DNA of 64,000 nucleotides from Candidatus Melainabacteria bacterium (GTDB lineage: Bacteria > Cyanobacteriota > Vampirovibrionia > Obscuribacterales > Obscuribacteraceae). The stretch spans positions 62,001 through 126,000 of the forward strand of contig PLXC01000026.1 of the NCBI GenBank assembly GCA_003151275.1, read 5' to 3'. Position 1 is the stretch's first letter. Each line of letters starts with the position of its first letter. The notes beneath the pieces were generated by a model. It was not told the origin of the DNA. It made no database searches and was given only the letters and a program-made list of their open reading frames with translations. Both the position numbers and the translations under genes were made by a program. Below are positions 61,222 to 64,000 of the stretch, one piece after another.

Positions 61222-63405
61222 CTATTTGTCTTTGAAATCATCAACAACGTCAACGTCGGGGTAGTAACCGGTGGATGGGTCAGATACCGTGTAGGTCACT
61301 CCAGGCTGCTTTTGTTTACCTGCTAGATATCCTATATCTGTTGGCGATGAGTTGGAGAGGCTAACGGCGTTTAGCAAGAAGCCAGTTATTTGAATTTCTC
61401 GTCTGAATCTTATGCTCCCTGTCAAAGCTGTAGTTTGATAGGTCGTACGAATTTGCCCACCTGCTGAACCAGTGGCGTACTTGACATACGGCGGCGGATA
61501 GGGGAAAGCTAAAGCTCGTTGAGCCGGCGCGTCACCAAAGTCAGATTCGGCCGATAGAATTGGTGGAGAGCCCATGCCGTTTCCATTGGTCGGTGGCGGA
61601 ACCTGTGGACCAGTGGCTCCGCTATCACTACTGCCTGCGCCGAAACCGCTGGCACCATAATCAAGCCCTCTCGCAGGCGCTAACGGTTGGCAGGCAATGT
61701 TGTTCGAGGCAGGTGTGGCATAGACCACTAAGGCATCATTAAGCGGCTCGCCGCCGTGTTTCCCACCATTTTGCAAACCCTGAACGCGGCATTGATCGCG
61801 AACGTAGATATCAAAATATTGGATGAAGTGAACGGTGGCTTTAATCGTTCCGGAAACCGAACCTTTTTTTCCTTTGATTCCCTGCGGCATTGGCACTTTG
61901 ATTGAATCGAAGGCGATCACTGGAGTCGAGCTCTTGAATGCACCGTTAGCAATACCGGCTACCTCGGCGTACAGCTGATTTTCGCTAACGACTTCGTATG
62001 GGTAGGGTGCGGTTGGCAACGGTTTGTAATTAACGTTACCAGACGGATCCCATTTGTAAGCATGCATGATACCCATAGGTATCTGTTGCTTGCCACCAAC
62101 TCCAGGGAAGTTTTGAGTAATATCAGTTAGTGGCGGAGTATTAGTCAACTCGCCCCACCAATCGACCATTGCAGGCGCAGCCCCTGTGAAGGGAGTGGTC
62201 TGCATGTTGACCACAGATGTGATGTTCGCGCGGGTGCCTCCTCTGCGGATCCAGTCGTACAGGGTTATGCACCAAGCATCTCCCATGGTTGTCGAAGCAA
62301 CGTTCGGCGGCCATGGGTCAGGGCCTCCTGAAAGCGCCGGAGCGGTAACTGGATAGTCACCTTTGGGTGAGGTCTGGATAACAGCTGGCGAGGGCAGTTT
62401 AGTGAGCAAGTCGGCAGGCTTTGAGAACTCAGGCACCTGACCATCCGGAAATTCAATAGCAATGGCTCCAGGGGCTGGCTTTGGATCGAAGTTGCTGGAA
62501 GCTTGCGCACACGCAGCGGTGTGGAAAACGGCTCCATTGGGGGTTTGAGAAGTCTTGATCAGCTCGTCGCACTCGGCCTTGACGATCGTAGGCACTTGAT
62601 AGGCAACCCCGGGCGCGGCAAGGACAAAATTCCGAATATCGACGAGCCTGGGTGTGTCACCAATCCCCCCAAATACATAGTTGACGCCGCTGTACGGTAT
62701 GTTCACGAAGGATTTGTAGTTATTATTTTGCACCAGTCCCGCTGCCAACGGTGCAATGCCTGTTGGCTGTGGTATGGGAATGTTGGTTTCGCTGGGTGTG
62801 TTCAACGACCCTAGCGTGAGCACCAATGAGCCTGGAACGTAACTGGCTGAGCCAGTCATTCTGATTAGATTCTGAACGTACGAATTCTGAGCGTCCGCGT
62901 AGGCTTTGATCTGATTGTTATTCCGATCGACAGCTTGAGGTGAATTCTTTGAGGTCAGAGCCGCCGTTAAGACTTTGTCTAGTTGGCTAATGACCGACTT
63001 TGCATTCGTCAAATCATTCTGAGCCAGTGTCTGCATGCTCGACGCACCTGGAATTTGATTGGCGATTATCGAATCCAATCGCGCCGTGCCGATAATCGTG
63101 TTTATGCCTCTGATTGGCATGAAAAATTGATCGCCGGCTTTTGTGAAAGTGCCGACTGGAGCCTGGTCAGATAGGGAGACGTAGCCCATCTCTGGGGTGT
63201 CAATTACTATGGAGCTTAGATCGTTTGCCGCCGCCAACGCTGAAGCTTCAATGGCTTTCTTCTGCTCAGCATTGCTACCGATCAGCCTCGAGTAGTTGAG
63301 GCAGAAGAATATTAGGGCAACGACCAACCCGACCGTTACGGCCGCGATTAGGACAATCATGTTGCCCTTTTGACTGCGAGCTGAACTATACAAAATCTTT
63401 TGCAT
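61222..63405 (-). CDS. Large TadG-like protein, paralogue 2
   Basis: The product has 727 residues with a CAGGAA ribosome site. It has the same plan as the protein at 43429-45606: basic N-terminus, one helix (about 15-37), pseudopilin-like Gln-Lys-Lys-Ala-Ile-Glu-Ala-Ser-Ala-Leu-Ala-Ala-Ala-Asn-Asp, then a long extracytoplasmic domain. The two are clearly alike over their full length (Ser-Arg-Leu-Ile-Gly-Ser-Asn-Ala-Glu-Gln, Gly-Tyr-Val-Ser-Leu-Ser-Asp-Gln-Ala-Pro and others), so they are paralogues about 16 kb apart. Partners of a Tad-like pilus are inferred. Confidence 0.7.
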   Translation of the reverse strand: MQKILYSSARSQKGNMIVLIAAVTVGLVVALIFFCLNYSRLIGSNAEQKKAIEASALAAANDLSSIVIDTPEMGYVSLSDQAPVGTFTKAGDQFFMPIRGINTIIGTARLDSIIANQIPGASSMQTLAQNDLTNAKSVISQLDKVLTAALTSKNSPQAVDRNNNQIKAYADAQNSYVQNLIRMTGSASYVPGSLVLTLGSLNTPSETNIPIPQPTGIAPLAAGLVQNNNYKSFVNIPYSGVNYVFGGIGDTPRLVDIRNFVLAAPGVAYQVPTIVKAECDELIKTSQTPNGAVFHTAACAQASSNFDPKPAPGAIAIEFPDGQVPEFSKPADLLTKLPSPAVIQTSPKGDYPVTAPALSGGPDPWPPNVASTTMGDAWCITLYDWIRRGGTRANITSVVNMQTTPFTGAAPAMVDWWGELTNTPPLTDITQNFPGVGGKQQIPMGIMHAYKWDPSGNVNYKPLPTAPYPYEVVSENQLYAEVAGIANGAFKSSTPVIAFDSIKVPMPQGIKGKKGSVSGTIKATVHFIQYFDIYVRDQCRVQGLQNGGKHGGEPLNDALVVYATPASNNIACQPLAPARGLDYGASGFGAGSSDSGATGPQVPPPTNGNGMGSPPILSAESDFGDAPAQRALAFPYPPPYVKYATGSAGGQIRTTYQTTALTGSIRFRREIQITGFLLNAVSLSNSSPTDIGYLAGKQKQPGVTYTVSDPSTGYYPDVDVVDDFKDK

Positions 63406-63547
63406 TACATGTTCCTGTCAAGGAAGGCACCTTGATGTTAAATGGAGTTAATCTCATCCTATATCTAGCCTGGTCCAGCTGTCAACGCCTTCTCACCCAT
63501 TTCTGATGTCGTTCATCAGTTACGATAGCTCAATTTCCTTAATACCA

Positions 63548-64000
63548 TTACCTTCTAACTGATAACGGTAAAAATTCAAGAGCCGGGTTTTGAGAGAAAA
63601 AAGAATTTGGTTTTAGGCGAAACCCGCTTGGGTGGACCGGCATAATTGGCCATTCTTCGAGTCGAGGAGTGTGCGTTATACCCATCGTGTACCACAGGAC
63701 TATATCCTGATTCTCAATCGACCGATCAGCTTTAGTCCATTCAGGCAATCCTTGCGACAGTTTAGACTGAAAAGGATAGTCCCCTGCTGCGTACATCTCC
63801 GTTGCATTGTACGGCGTTGCCCAGATGTTTGAGTTAATGAACCCAGCTCGCTTGCGCACGTACGAATCGCTCGACGAATATGGCACCGAGTTTTCTCCAG
63901 GCTCCAACATATAACCGGTCGGCTGTCCCAAATCGTTTTTTTCAAGCTCATTGACTATCTTCCATCGACGCGTTGAGGTCAAATTCAACTGCCGCCTGGC
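63548..64000 (-). CDS. Copper amine oxidase, C-terminal part (5' end outside window)
   Basis: About 150 residues are visible; the frame is open to the right edge, so the gene continues beyond the window. The C-terminal signature is clear: Thr-Met-Gly-Ile-Thr-His-Thr-Pro-Arg-Leu-Glu-Glu-Trp-Pro-Ile-Met-Pro, where the His is the third copper ligand, followed by Phe-Phe-x-x-Asn-Pro-Ala-Leu. Such enzymes oxidise primary amines such as phenylethylamine or tyramine to aldehydes, releasing ammonia and hydrogen peroxide; the TPQ cofactor site is not in view. The phenylacetate-type genes at 33.7-39.6 kb suggest a possible aromatic-amine route. Confidence 0.92.
   Translation of the reverse strand, partial: ARRQLNLTSTRRWKIVNELEKNDLGQPTGYMLEPGENSVPYSSSDSYVRKRAGFINSNIWATPYNATEMYAAGDYPFQSKLSQGLPEWTKADRSIENQDIVLWYTMGITHTPRLEEWPIMPVHPSGFRLKPNSFFSQNPALEFLPLSVRR

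Noticed and set aside
63986..63988. TTG as the start of the amine oxidase fragment
   Set aside because: The frame stays open to the window edge and the family C-terminal domain continues upstream, so this is a cut gene rather than a short one.
1..64000. tRNA, rRNA, tmRNA or insertion sequences
   Set aside because: No gap showed a cloverleaf or T-loop sequence, rRNA-like sequence or transposase motif on reading. A tRNAscan-SE, Infernal and ISfinder run would be needed to be sure.

Overview
The window is a bacterial chromosomal segment of intermediate GC content with 47 recognisable genes. No rRNA, tRNA, CRISPR array, transposase or integrase was seen by eye. Gene content suggests a heterotrophic diderm-like environmental bacterium: a type IV secretion-like locus, Tad/Flp-type pilus proteins, lipoproteins, Ser/Thr kinases, and TTG and GTG starts. 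A non-photosynthetic relative of Cyanobacteria (Obscuribacterales/Melainabacteria-like) is my best guess, but no marker gene here settles the taxonomy.

Layout. (1) 1-10.8 kb: a plus-strand type IV secretion/conjugation-like cluster: a low-complexity protein cut by the window edge, a giant VirB6/TrbL-like membrane protein with a long repetitive tail, a DUF2225 protein, a VirB3-like protein, a VirB4 ATPase, a small anchored protein and a VirB8/TraE-like protein. Relaxase, coupling protein, VirB9/10/11 and a lytic transglycosylase are not in view. (2) 11-12.5 kb: a minus-strand LysM protein with nearly identical tandem repeats. (3) 12.8-15.4 kb: the riboflavin genes ribE-ribBA-ribH. (4) 15.8-26.3 kb: a Rossmann/SCP2-like protein, an RDD membrane protein, thiolase, ligA, a TPR protein and two overlapping membrane-linked Ser/Thr kinase genes. 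(5) 26.3-32.6 kb: a metal P-type ATPase, divergent from a DUF5132-like gene and an HMA-like gene, then an APC-type permease. (6) 33.7-39.6 kb: a minus-strand aromatic acyl-CoA cluster (PaaA-like diiron protein, PaaK, thioesterase, EthD-like protein and three enoyl-CoA hydratase-family proteins). (7) 39.7-43.1 kb: an internally duplicated CPBP-type membrane protease. (8) 43.4-63.4 kb: a region rich in Tad/Flp-type proteins. Two large TadG-like paralogues lie at its ends. Between them is a collinear TadE-TadE-TadG-TPR-prepilin peptidase-LRR operon, together with an SGNH-type protein, an altered metallophosphoesterase, a DUF922-like lipoprotein and a homologue of vitamin K-dependent gamma-carboxylase. 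(9) The right edge cuts a copper amine oxidase.

How parts may work together. The T4SS-like proteins would form a membrane-spanning, ATP-driven apparatus. The Tad proteins and prepilin peptidase suggest a surface pilus or pseudopilus whose motor lies elsewhere. Copper amine oxidase, PaaK, the PaaA-like protein, the hydratases and the thiolase could form a route from aromatic amines through CoA thioesters to acetyl-CoA, but the pathway is incomplete here and the substrate is inferred.

A recurring non-coding feature is that most gaps between convergent genes hold short repeats or hairpins, each gap with its own sequence, and one dispersed hairpin-bearing element occurs in at least two clear copies about 20 kb apart. 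The strongest candidates for new biology are the giant VirB6-like repeat protein and its minimal T4SS, the single-subunit PaaA-like cluster, the gamma-carboxylase homologue inside the Tad-rich region, and the repeats in convergent gaps.
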